NCBI GenBank assembly: GCA_964483465.1
Contig: CAZABG010000029.1
Coordinates: 1-27,041, forward strand
Direction: 5' to 3'
Origin: CAZABG01 sp964483465
GTDB taxonomy: Bacteria > Chlamydiota > Chlamydiia > Chlamydiales > Parachlamydiaceae
DNA: 27,041 nucleotides
Part shown: piece after piece, positions 7,540 through 13,518 of the stretch
Layout: each line of letters starts with the position of its first letter
Position numbering within the stretch: position 1 is the first letter of the stretch
Notes under the pieces: generated by a model
What the model was told of the DNA's origin: nothing
What the model saw: the letters and a program-made list of their open reading frames with translations, nothing else
The model's database searches: none
Made by a program: the position numbers and the translations under genes

Positions 7540-7735
7540 TTATCCGTAACGCTTTTGAACACAGTCAGCAAAAATAAAACCTATATGGAATGCTAAAACA
7601 CCAGCGGCCATTAAACAAGCGACATATTCTTTATTAACTATTCCGTACCCCCCTTACTTGAATTACACCAGATGAAGGATTGCCAGTTTCTCTTTGTCCA
7701 TGAGTCGGCTTGTAAAGCCGATCAACTGGAAACAT
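7540..7735 (-). pseudogene. Small one-helix membrane protein gene, frameshifted in a G6 run
   Basis: The ATG at 7735-7733 is preceded by a good Shine-Dalgarno (GAGG, about six bases upstream) and opens MFPVDRLYKPTHGQRETGN. The frame stops at VRNS after about 33 codons. At the run of six C on the plus strand (7648-7653; G6 in the mRNA), removing one base joins this frame to a second one reading YGIVNKEYVACLMAAGVL, a hydrophobic segment, and a basic end VQKRYG with stop TAA at 7540-7542. The corrected product would be 64 residues with one membrane helix. Possibilities are an inactivated gene, homopolymer length variation that switches it on and off, slippage during expression, or a sequencing error. 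No family recognised. Confidence 0.5.
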
Positions 7736-7771
7736 ATTACCTCAAAAGGTTTTTTATTTATCTTTCCGCCT

Positions 7772-8728
7772 TCAAAGGGGTGTTTTTTTTGAGCGGTGAG
7801 GGATTTCTTTCACGTAGCGGGGTATCATAAAGCCTGAGAATCGATTCGAAAGGGATTCGATCAGTTTTTTCCCCACGGCAGGCTTTACAAAAAAGTGCTC
7901 GGCTCCCTGAACTTGGTCAAGCTGATGGAGATAGTAAGGCTGTACGCCTGCATTCGAAAGGGCTTTAAGAAGATCTGCTTGAGCCTCTTCGGTATCGTTT
8001 ACGCCTTTTAAAAGAACCGATTGATTAAGAAGAGGTATTCCTAATTTTGAAATCATTTTAAGATGAGCGACTACTTCCTCATCAAGCTCGCTTGCATGAT
8101 TAATATGTAAAACAAACCAAATTTGTTTATTAACGGATGCAAGTATATCTAAGAGTTCAGATGTTATTCTCTCTGGAATCCCAATGGGAAAGCGCGTATG
8201 AAATCGCACTCTTTTAATATGATCAACTTCATTTAGCTCTTTTAATAGAGAGCCGAGTTTTGAATCCGAAAGAGAAAGAGGATCCCCTCCACTAAGAATG
8301 ATCTCTTCGATATCAAGAGAATTACGTATCAAATCAAGTTCCGGTTCAAAATCCTTTCGCTCGGTTTCGTAAGGATATTCTCGTCTAAAGCAGTAGCGGC
8401 AATGGACTGCACATGCTGAGGTTGCCACGATAAGCGATCGGCTTGGATACTTGCTTAAAAGCTTGCCTTGCTTGAACGCATCCTCTTCAAGTGGATTCGG
8501 GCTGTAGCTTTTATTAAGCTCTAGCTCCTCTTTCAAGGGAACGAATTGAAGAAAAATCGGATCGGCAATAGAATTTTTTTTAATCTTTTTAGCTAAACGA
8601 AGAGGAAGATTTAATACAAAGTCGGATTTAAATAAGACTTTAGAACGGTTAGCCTCATCCAGTTCAAGGAAGTCGGCAAGGCTCTCCATTCGTGTAAAAT
8701 TAGATTTTAATATACTCTTCCAAGACAT
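7772..8728 (-). CDS. epmB: EpmB-type lysine 2,3-aminomutase (radical SAM)
   Basis: Predicted radical-SAM, PLP-dependent enzyme that converts (S)-alpha-lysine to (R)-beta-lysine. In gamma-proteobacteria the product is attached to elongation factor P by EpmA. The 318-residue protein has the radical-SAM cysteines C106, C110 and C113 in SACAVHCRYCFRREYPY, the SAM-binding IILSGGDPL, and the family stretches RVRFHTRFP, NQSVLLKGVND and YYLHQLDQVQGAEHF. The C terminus FMIPRYVKEIPHRSKKTP also matches. It is shorter than clostridial lysine aminomutases (about 415 residues) and close to EpmB (about 340). It starts 20 bases after the murA stop and is probably cotranscribed with it. No epmA or efp is in the window, so the target is unproven. 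Confidence 0.85.
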   Translation of the reverse strand: MSWKSILKSNFTRMESLADFLELDEANRSKVLFKSDFVLNLPLRLAKKIKKNSIADPIFLQFVPLKEELELNKSYSPNPLEEDAFKQGKLLSKYPSRSLIVATSACAVHCRYCFRREYPYETERKDFEPELDLIRNSLDIEEIILSGGDPLSLSDSKLGSLLKELNEVDHIKRVRFHTRFPIGIPERITSELLDILASVNKQIWFVLHINHASELDEEVVAHLKMISKLGIPLLNQSVLLKGVNDTEEAQADLLKALSNAGVQPYYLHQLDQVQGAEHFFVKPAVGKKLIESLSNRFSGFMIPRYVKEIPHRSKKTPL

Positions 8729-8748
8729 GCTGAAAGAGTATACCTGAT

Positions 8749-10122
8749 TTATCTGACAGTAGCAAACATCTCTTCTTTCGAAGAGCGGCTATCGATCATT
8801 TTTACCCGAGTAACGTCGCAACCAAGCTGCTGAAGCTTTACCGCCAGGTTCTCATATCCTCGATCAAGGAAGTGAAGGCCTGATATGACCGATTCGTCCT
8901 GAGCAATAGTGGCGGCCATGACGTAGGCAAATCCAGCTCTTAAATCGGGAACGACAATCTCGCGGCCTTGAAGCGGGGTGACCCCTTTGACAATGACGCT
9001 ATGATTATGGCTTTGCTGAGCAAAACGGCACTCTTTGCCCCCTAAGCACTGTCGGAACGGGGTTACATCGGCGCCCATTTTGACAAGCGTTTCGGCATAG
9101 CCAAAACGGTTTTCATAAACGGTTTCGTGAACGACGGATACGCCTGACGCTTGAGTTAGAAGAACGACAAAAGGCTGCTGCCAGTCAGTCATAAATCCAG
9201 GATGCACATCGGTTTCAAGATGCAGGCCGCCCTGAAGCGGGCCATCGTAGTAAAATTCAATTCCGTTAGATTTAATTTCAAAAGCTCCGCCAACTTCTCT
9301 CAATTTATTGAGGAAAGTGACCATATGAAGGTGCTCTGCCCCTTCAACAAAGACTCGGCCTTTTGATGCAATAGCTGCCATACCCCATGAAGCGGCTTCA
9401 TTTCGATCCGGTATAACGGTGTGCTCTACTTCGTAAAAACGTCGCGTTCCCTGAATTTTAATAGAACGATCTACTTCAAGCGTAATATTTGCGCCGAGCT
9501 TCTGTAAAAATAGGATTAATTCAACAACTTCAGGCTCTATCGCCGCATTCTTAATAACTGTTGTTCCTCGAGCCGTAACCGCTGCTAAAATCGTATTTTC
9601 GGTCGCCCCGACGGATGGATAAGGAAGCTGGATTAAACAGCCTCTAAGGCCATTGTGCGCTTGGGCAAGATAAGCGCCCTCTTTTTTCATGTCGCGATAT
9701 TCGATAGTCGCGCCGAGTTTTCTTAAAGCTTCTAAGTGAAAATCGACAGGCCTCATGCCCAAATGGCATCCGCCTACGGTCGGAACAATAATATCTTCAT
9801 CCGTACGGCCTAAAAGAGCCCCGATCATCAAAATGGGGATTCTATTTGCGCCCGAAAATCTTTGCGGAACGTAGGCCGTCTTTAATTCTTTTGTTACAAC
9901 CTCCATGACGCCTTGCTCGCGGTCCCATTGGACCTCCATACCAAGACCCTGGCATAATGCGACGGTCACTTCAACGTCGCCGATATTAGGAACATTATAA
10001 AATCTACAAGGTTTGTCTGAAAGAAGCGATGCAACCAATAGTTTGGTCATAGCATTCTTAGCCCCAGCCGCTTTCAGCTGACCTCTTAAAGGATTTCCAC
10101 CTTTTATTTTTAAAACTTCCAT
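8749..10122 (-). CDS. murA: UDP-N-acetylglucosamine 1-carboxyvinyltransferase
   Basis: First committed cytosolic step of peptidoglycan precursor synthesis: transfers enolpyruvyl from PEP to UDP-GlcNAc. The 457-residue protein keeps the substrate-binding K22-N23 in AAGAKNAM, and the catalytic loop GGCHLGMRPVDFH places a cysteine at residue 119, aligned with Cys115 of E. coli MurA. HPGFMTDWQQP carries the catalytic aspartate (Asp305 equivalent). It is longer than the usual 419-430, with extra residues around QQSHNHSVIVKGVTP and at the C terminus. Unlike the enzyme reported for C. trachomatis, which has Asp in the catalytic loop and is fosfomycin-resistant, this one has Cys. Divergent from ispF; a promoter is visible upstream. 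No clear Shine-Dalgarno precedes the ATG. Confidence 0.95.
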   Translation of the reverse strand: MEVLKIKGGNPLRGQLKAAGAKNAMTKLLVASLLSDKPCRFYNVPNIGDVEVTVALCQGLGMEVQWDREQGVMEVVTKELKTAYVPQRFSGANRIPILMIGALLGRTDEDIIVPTVGGCHLGMRPVDFHLEALRKLGATIEYRDMKKEGAYLAQAHNGLRGCLIQLPYPSVGATENTILAAVTARGTTVIKNAAIEPEVVELILFLQKLGANITLEVDRSIKIQGTRRFYEVEHTVIPDRNEAASWGMAAIASKGRVFVEGAEHLHMVTFLNKLREVGGAFEIKSNGIEFYYDGPLQGGLHLETDVHPGFMTDWQQPFVVLLTQASGVSVVHETVYENRFGYAETLVKMGADVTPFRQCLGGKECRFAQQSHNHSVIVKGVTPLQGREIVVPDLRAGFAYVMAATIAQDESVISGLHFLDRGYENLAVKLQQLGCDVTRVKMIDSRSSKEEMFATVR

Positions 10123-10150
10123 AAAATTACTTATTAAGGATTAGAACGTG

Positions 10151-10179
10151 GTTATAATCAATTTTTTGTACAATTACAA
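10151..10179 (-). promoter_or_regulatory. murA promoter (sigma70/sigma66 type)
   Basis: Reading the minus strand, TTGTAA (10179-10174) and TATAAC (10156-10151) are separated by exactly 17 bases, in an AT-rich divergent intergenic region. The predicted start of transcription lies about 20 bases before the murA ATG. Good spacing and a 5 of 6 match to the -10 consensus support it. Confidence 0.6.
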
Positions 10180-10320
10180 TCAAAAAATGAAATATTTTTT
10201 GCAGGACAATTTTTTAATTTAATTTGTTGTTATTTTAAATTTTATTAATTTAGTTAAAAGTTGAATTCTGAAACGAAACGAAAGGCAATTACTGTTGTAT
10301 TATTAAATTAACAGATGCTA

Positions 10321-10349
10321 TTGACGATCAGGCGTTTCTCGCCTATAAT
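10321..10349 (+). promoter_or_regulatory. ispF promoter, near-consensus
   Basis: TTGACG at 10321-10326 and a perfect TATAAT at 10344-10349 are separated by 17 bases. Transcription should start near 10356, only about five bases before the ispF ATG at 10361, which predicts an essentially leaderless mRNA. No Shine-Dalgarno is visible in front of that ATG. Confidence 0.8.
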
Positions 10350-10360
10350 CGCACGGTATT

Positions 10361-10855
10361 ATGAACAAACTCCCCCTTTTTCGAACTGGCATAGGACAAG
10401 ACAGCCATCGATTTTTAAATACTGATTCCTCAAAACCATTAGTAATAGCCGGACATTACTTTGAAAACTATCCAGGTTTTAACGCGAATTCCGATGGCGA
10501 CGTTGCCTATCACGCAATCTGCAATGCTATCTCCTCTTTGACGCATGAATTAATGCTTGGCGGAAAAGCTGACGACCTTTGCTTGAAAGATGGAATCACT
10601 GATAGCGCAGTTTATTTAAAAGAGTCTCTCAAATCGCTTAAAGGGCAGAAAATCACCCATGTAGCCCTCACACTAGAAGGAAAACGCCCTAAATTTAAAG
10701 ACGCTCTATTTCAAATGCGTAAAAATATCGCGGAAATCATGGACCTCGACATCTCCCAAGTAGGCATTACAGCCACTTCCGGAGAAGGTCTAACCGACTT
10801 CGGCCTTGGCGACGGCGTGCAATGTTTTGCGATCGTCACCACGATGGAAGGGTAA
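10361..10855 (+). CDS. ispF: 2-C-methyl-D-erythritol 2,4-cyclodiphosphate synthase
   Basis: Fifth enzyme of the MEP isoprenoid pathway, forming the cyclic diphosphate from CDP-methylerythritol 2-phosphate in the cytosol. The 164 residues match the family length (about 156-170). Metal ligands D14 and H16 lie in TGIGQDSHRF and H51 in SDGDVAYHAICNAI. TATSGEGLTDFGLGDGVQ is the C-terminal substrate-binding signature. The region around residues 60-90 (ELMLGGKADDLCLKDGITDS) departs from the standard LGDIGxHFPDTD form, as I recall for chlamydial IspF. The strong promoter immediately upstream leaves almost no leader. In C. trachomatis the next gene is cysJ; here the MORN cluster lies between them. Confidence 0.93.
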   Translation: MNKLPLFRTGIGQDSHRFLNTDSSKPLVIAGHYFENYPGFNANSDGDVAYHAICNAISSLTHELMLGGKADDLCLKDGITDSAVYLKESLKSLKGQKITHVALTLEGKRPKFKDALFQMRKNIAEIMDLDISQVGITATSGEGLTDFGLGDGVQCFAIVTTMEG

Positions 10856-10859
10856 AAAA

Positions 10860-10886
10860 GAAGGCAGAAGGCGCAAGGATGAATAG
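10860..10886 (+). repeat. Short dispersed repeat, copy 2 (first copy 7474-7500)
   Basis: Begins a few bases after the ispF stop and matches 7474-7500 at 23 of 27 bases by eye. It starts GAAGGCAGAAGGCG and ends GAATAG. The rest of the 10856-10979 gap holds TTGACA at 10914-10919 without a convincing -10 at the right distance. Confidence 0.35.
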
Positions 10887-10978
10887 CAAAAGACCAAAGC
10901 CGCTTTCAGGCAATTGACAGACCTTTTTCGAAGGAATAAGAATTATAAAAACCCCTCATTCTTTTTCATAAAAGTTAA

Positions 10979-11016
10979 CTTGAAAAGTATTTTACTCCTG
11001 TTCATGATCCCTTTTT
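10979..11016 (+). promoter_or_regulatory. Duplicated promoter region, copy 1 (MORN gene 1)
   Basis: TTGAAA at 10980-10985 and CATGAT at 11003-11008 are separated by 17 bases. The block, including TATTTT in the spacer and TGTTCATGATCCCTT, is repeated upstream of MORN gene 3 at 12505-12542 with identical spacing. Conservation of the -35-like and -10-like boxes and of the spacing supports a shared promoter. The perfect 6-base inverted repeat CCCTTT/AAAGGG (11009-11025) follows here only. Confidence 0.55.
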
Positions 11017-11030
11017 TATAAAGGGATATT

Positions 11031-11084
11031 ATGTCTTTCCTTATTTCTGAAAGACGCCTTAGATCTATCCTTAGAGACGATTGA
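11031..11084 (+). CDS. 17-codon leader ORF or decayed MORN gene start
   Basis: A short frame of 17 codons, reading MSFLISERRLRSILRDD, begins at the same place relative to the duplicated promoter as MORN gene 3 does, with AAGGGA five bases before its ATG. It stops 23 bases before MORN gene 1. Its start vaguely resembles that of MORN gene 3 (MSSSISSSLYAAIR). The Shine-Dalgarno-like bases form one arm of the hairpin at 11009-11025. It may be a leader peptide coupled to MORN gene 1, a remnant of an older copy, or chance. Confidence 0.25.
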   Translation: MSFLISERRLRSILRDD

Positions 11085-11107
11085 CGCTAGAAAGAAGGCA
11101 AAACTAG

Positions 11108-11995
11108 ATGGTATCTAACGGTGAAAGACAATATGGGGTTATTGAATATTTTCCGGGATTTCGTTACGCCGGAGAAGTTAAGGACGGCAAAGCAAATGGC
11201 TATGGTGTCGATTTCAACGGTAAAGGCGTCGCTTTTTTCAGTGGACTGCATGTTAATGATAAGATAGTCGGACTTGGAAAATTCCTCTTGAAAGAGGGTC
11301 AATTTACAGGTCGAGTTAATGAGGATGGAAGCTGCCTTGGACGAATTGAATACAAGGGAGGACACATCTATGACGGACATGTCAATCATAATAAACCCCA
11401 CGGTAAAGGCATTATTAAAAGTCCGGATGGGGAAGTATATACTGGAAACTTCTTTGAAGGATTAAAATCTGATTTTGGAATCTTAAGCTGTAAAGAAGGG
11501 ACCTTGAAAGGCTACTTTAGAGAAGGATGTCCAACTTTACGCTATGATAACTTCTGGATAATCACCCCTATATGCCCCCTTAATCCCCCTATTTCCCTTC
11601 AGCATTATTCCGGCGAGACAAAAAATGGTCTTCCTGACGGCAAAGGGAAATGTATTTTGCCTAATTGCAATTTTTACGATGGAGAATGGAAAAGAGGAAA
11701 ATGCCATGGAAAAGGAAAATTATTCTTGCGCCAAGAAAATATGACCTATGAAGGAGACTTCAATGAAGGAAAAATTGAGGGAATAGGAACGATCTTGAAA
11801 GATGCGAGTTCTTACACAGGCGAATTAAAAGATGGCCTTCCTCATGGCAAGGGAGTGCTTGTACACTATTCCACAAGATACGAAGGTACATTTGATATAG
11901 GGCTTCCTGTTCACGGCAAAATGACCTGCACGAATAAAAATGAATATGAAGGCGCATGGAAAAACGGAAAGCCTGCAATTAGAATATTTCAATAA
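11108..11995 (+). CDS. MORN-repeat protein 1 (full length, about ten repeats)
   Basis: A 295-residue protein built almost entirely of MORN repeats, the Y-x-G-x-x-x-x-G-x-x-x-G-x-G hairpins that in eukaryotes bind membranes or scaffold proteins. Clear units include YAGEVKDGKANGYG, YDGHVNHNKPHGKG, YSGETKNGLPDGKG, YDGEWKRGKCHGKG, YEGDFNEGKIEGIG, YTGELKDGLPHGKG and YEGAWKNGKP. A non-repeat linker (FWIITPICPLNPP, residues about 152-164) divides two repeat arrays. No signal peptide or membrane helix. An in-frame TAG directly precedes the ATG, fixing the 5' limit; AGAAGG lies about nine bases upstream. It is followed 12 bases later by MORN gene 2. It is likely secreted or membrane-associated in the host interaction, but that is inference. 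Confidence 0.85.
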   Translation: MVSNGERQYGVIEYFPGFRYAGEVKDGKANGYGVDFNGKGVAFFSGLHVNDKIVGLGKFLLKEGQFTGRVNEDGSCLGRIEYKGGHIYDGHVNHNKPHGKGIIKSPDGEVYTGNFFEGLKSDFGILSCKEGTLKGYFREGCPTLRYDNFWIITPICPLNPPISLQHYSGETKNGLPDGKGKCILPNCNFYDGEWKRGKCHGKGKLFLRQENMTYEGDFNEGKIEGIGTILKDASSYTGELKDGLPHGKGVLVHYSTRYEGTFDIGLPVHGKMTCTNKNEYEGAWKNGKPAIRIFQ

Positions 11996-12007
11996 CAAGG
12001 AGATCTC

Positions 12008-12457
12008 ATGTCTGCCCCAGTAAATCAAAAACTGTATGGTTCAATTAGTTTAGGCCACGGCAATTACCAAGGAGAGATGGAATTAGCGGAAGGTCTATAC
12101 CCTAATCCGCATGGATATGGTGTAGAAAACTCTCATTTCAGAAAATTTAAAGGACGCTATGAACATGGCGAAATGCAGCTTGGCGTAATGAACCATAATG
12201 ATATTCCCGGTGAAATATCAGGCACTTTCGGATCTAGAACGAATCATAATATCATTAAATATAACAATGGATGCATATACAAAGGACAAACACAAAACCG
12301 CGGCCCTCACGGCTATGGTGTGATGGAATACAATAATGGCGACCAATACATCGGCTGCTACTTAAACGGCCTTAGACATGGGTATGGGGCTTATAATTCC
12401 GGAGGAAAAGTCCAAAAAGGAATGTGGGAAAAAGACAAGCTGACGCAACCTATGTAA
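12008..12457 (+). CDS. MORN-repeat protein 2 (short, N-terminal half type)
   Basis: A 149-residue protein that aligns with the first array of MORN proteins 1 and 3 but ends where their linker begins (GMWEKDKLTQPM). Repeat units: YQGEMELAEG, FKGRYEHGEMQLG, YKGQTQNRGPHGYG and YIGCYLNGLRHGYG. An AAGGAG sits about seven bases before the ATG, and the gene is 12 bases after MORN gene 1, so the two should be cotranscribed. A 9-base-pair hairpin follows the stop. It is either a truncated duplicate or a genuine short form; no remnant of a second array was seen after it. Confidence 0.8.
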   Translation: MSAPVNQKLYGSISLGHGNYQGEMELAEGLYPNPHGYGVENSHFRKFKGRYEHGEMQLGVMNHNDIPGEISGTFGSRTNHNIIKYNNGCIYKGQTQNRGPHGYGVMEYNNGDQYIGCYLNGLRHGYGAYNSGGKVQKGMWEKDKLTQPM

Positions 12458-12463
12458 GCTTTT

Positions 12464-12492
12464 AGGCTGCAATTCTAATGACTTTGCAGCCT
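12464..12492 (+). terminator. Hairpin after MORN gene 2
   Basis: AGGCTGCAA (12464-12472) and TTGCAGCCT (12484-12492) form a perfect 9-base-pair stem around an 11-base loop, starting six bases after the stop codon of MORN gene 2. The following bases TTATAAAT are only weakly T-rich, so termination may be inefficient. A new promoter starts 14 bases further on. Confidence 0.55.
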
Positions 12493-12504
12493 TTATAAAT
12501 GTTT

Positions 12505-12542
12505 CTTGAAACCTATTTTCTGTATGTTCATGATCCCTTATT
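12505..12542 (+). promoter_or_regulatory. Duplicated promoter region, copy 2 (MORN gene 3)
   Basis: TTGAAA (12506-12511) and CATGAT (12529-12534) with a 17-base spacer, within a block matching 10979-11016 in sequence and spacing. It lies between the hairpin of MORN gene 2 and the ATG of MORN gene 3, which has AGGAG seven bases upstream. Confidence 0.55.
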
Positions 12543-12559
12543 TAAATTAGGAGACCTTC

Positions 12560-13042
12560 ATGTCATCGTCTATTTCCAGCAGCCTATACGCGGCCATTAG
12601 AAACGGCAGCTCAATTTATGAGGGACAAGTTAAAAAAGAAGAGGACGGAGAACTTGTTCCGGATGGATTTGGCGTGCATCGCGATCCTAAAGAACAATAC
12701 ACCGGCCAATATAAGGACGGGGAAAAAGCAGGCTTCGGAGAACTGAAATTAGACGATAGAGTATTGACAGGCTCTTTTGAAGCCCAGCACAGAACCCGAA
12801 TTATCAAATACGCAAGTGGATATGAATACCAAGGAACAGTAGCTAGACATACACCTCATGGCCACGGTATTATGAATTATGGCAATGGTGATAGTTACAA
12901 AGGCCATTTTCAACACGGAAGGCCTCATGGCTGGGGAACAAAATCCTGGCTAGGATGCGGCAAGTTTTCTGGCCTTTGGGAAAACGGAAGTCCTGCCAAT
13001 CGTTTAGAAGGGTTTTGGGACTTTTTCCTCAGAGGGAAGTAG
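12560..13042 (+). CDS. MORN-repeat protein 3, N-terminal half (frameshifted gene)
   Basis: A 160-residue reading frame opening MSSSISSSLYAAIRNGSS, with AGGAG seven bases before its ATG. It carries MORN units such as YEGQVKKEEDG, YTGQYKDGEKAGFG, YQGTVARHTPHGHG and YKGHFQHGRPHGWG. It aligns with MORN proteins 1 and 2 over the first array. The frame stops at FLRGK just where the inter-array linker of MORN protein 1 begins. The second array continues in another frame (see 12955-13518). Adding one T to the T5 run at 13022-13026 would join them into one protein of about 320 residues, the same architecture as MORN protein 1. Confidence 0.75.
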   Translation: MSSSISSSLYAAIRNGSSIYEGQVKKEEDGELVPDGFGVHRDPKEQYTGQYKDGEKAGFGELKLDDRVLTGSFEAQHRTRIIKYASGYEYQGTVARHTPHGHGIMNYGNGDSYKGHFQHGRPHGWGTKSWLGCGKFSGLWENGSPANRLEGFWDFFLRGK

Positions 13043-13518
13043 AGATTTACAACTTCAATTTTCCATTTAATGAAAGGCAAGTAGAGCATATTTATACACA
13101 CGGCGAAGTTAAAAACGGTATTTTTTATGGAAAAAAAACAGCCATATTTTTGAATGGCGATCATTTCCAAGCCGATTATACCGGGGATGAATTTTTAGGA
13201 ACGGGCAAGTTCTACTTTGCTAAAGAAAAAATGACGTACGAGGGATCGTTTCAAAATGATCACATTTGGGGTAAAGGAACCCTGACCTTTGAAAAGGGCT
13301 GTTTCGTAGGAGATTTTATCAGAGGAAAAGCTGACGGCGAAGGAATTGTCATCTATAAAAACGGGGATTTTTTCAAAGGCACTTTTTATTCCAATCTACC
13401 TCAAAAGGGTAAAATCCACTGGAAAGAGATCGGGGAATATGAAGGAACATGGGAACATGGCAAGCCAGACGTGAATTGCGATTTCAGTGAAAACTACAAA
13501 GAAATCGCATCGCCTTAA
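12955..13518 (+). pseudogene. MORN-repeat protein 3, C-terminal half (separate frame)
   Basis: This frame overlaps the N-terminal half of MORN gene 3. Its first 25 or so residues (MRQVFWPLGKRKSCQ and on) have no MORN character, because they read the other gene out of frame. From about 13027 it reads REVEIYNFNFPFNE, then MORN units: HGEVKNGIFYG, YEGSFQNDHIWGKG, FVGDFIRGKADGEG, FKGTFYSNLPQKG and YEGTWEHGKP. These correspond one for one to the second array of MORN protein 1. No independent start with a ribosome site is visible, so it is either silent or made by slippage or frameshifting. Its TAA overlaps the stop of the convergent cysJ-like gene. Confidence 0.65.

Noticed and set aside
10914..10949. 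TTGACA (10914-10919) with TATAAA (10944-10949) as a promoter
   Set aside because: The spacing is 24 bases, too long for a sigma70-type promoter, and the duplicated TTGAAA/CATGAT block downstream is a better candidate.
11087..11401. 104-codon minus-strand frame inside MORN gene 1
   Set aside because: Antisense to clear MORN repeats; the open frame follows from their codon pattern.
13021..13030. Programmed -1 frameshift site in MORN gene 3
   Set aside because: The site reads C-TTT-TTC, where slipping the P-site codon gives a first-position mismatch, and no stimulatory structure was evident. A simple indel or slippage is more likely, though not excluded by the sequence alone.
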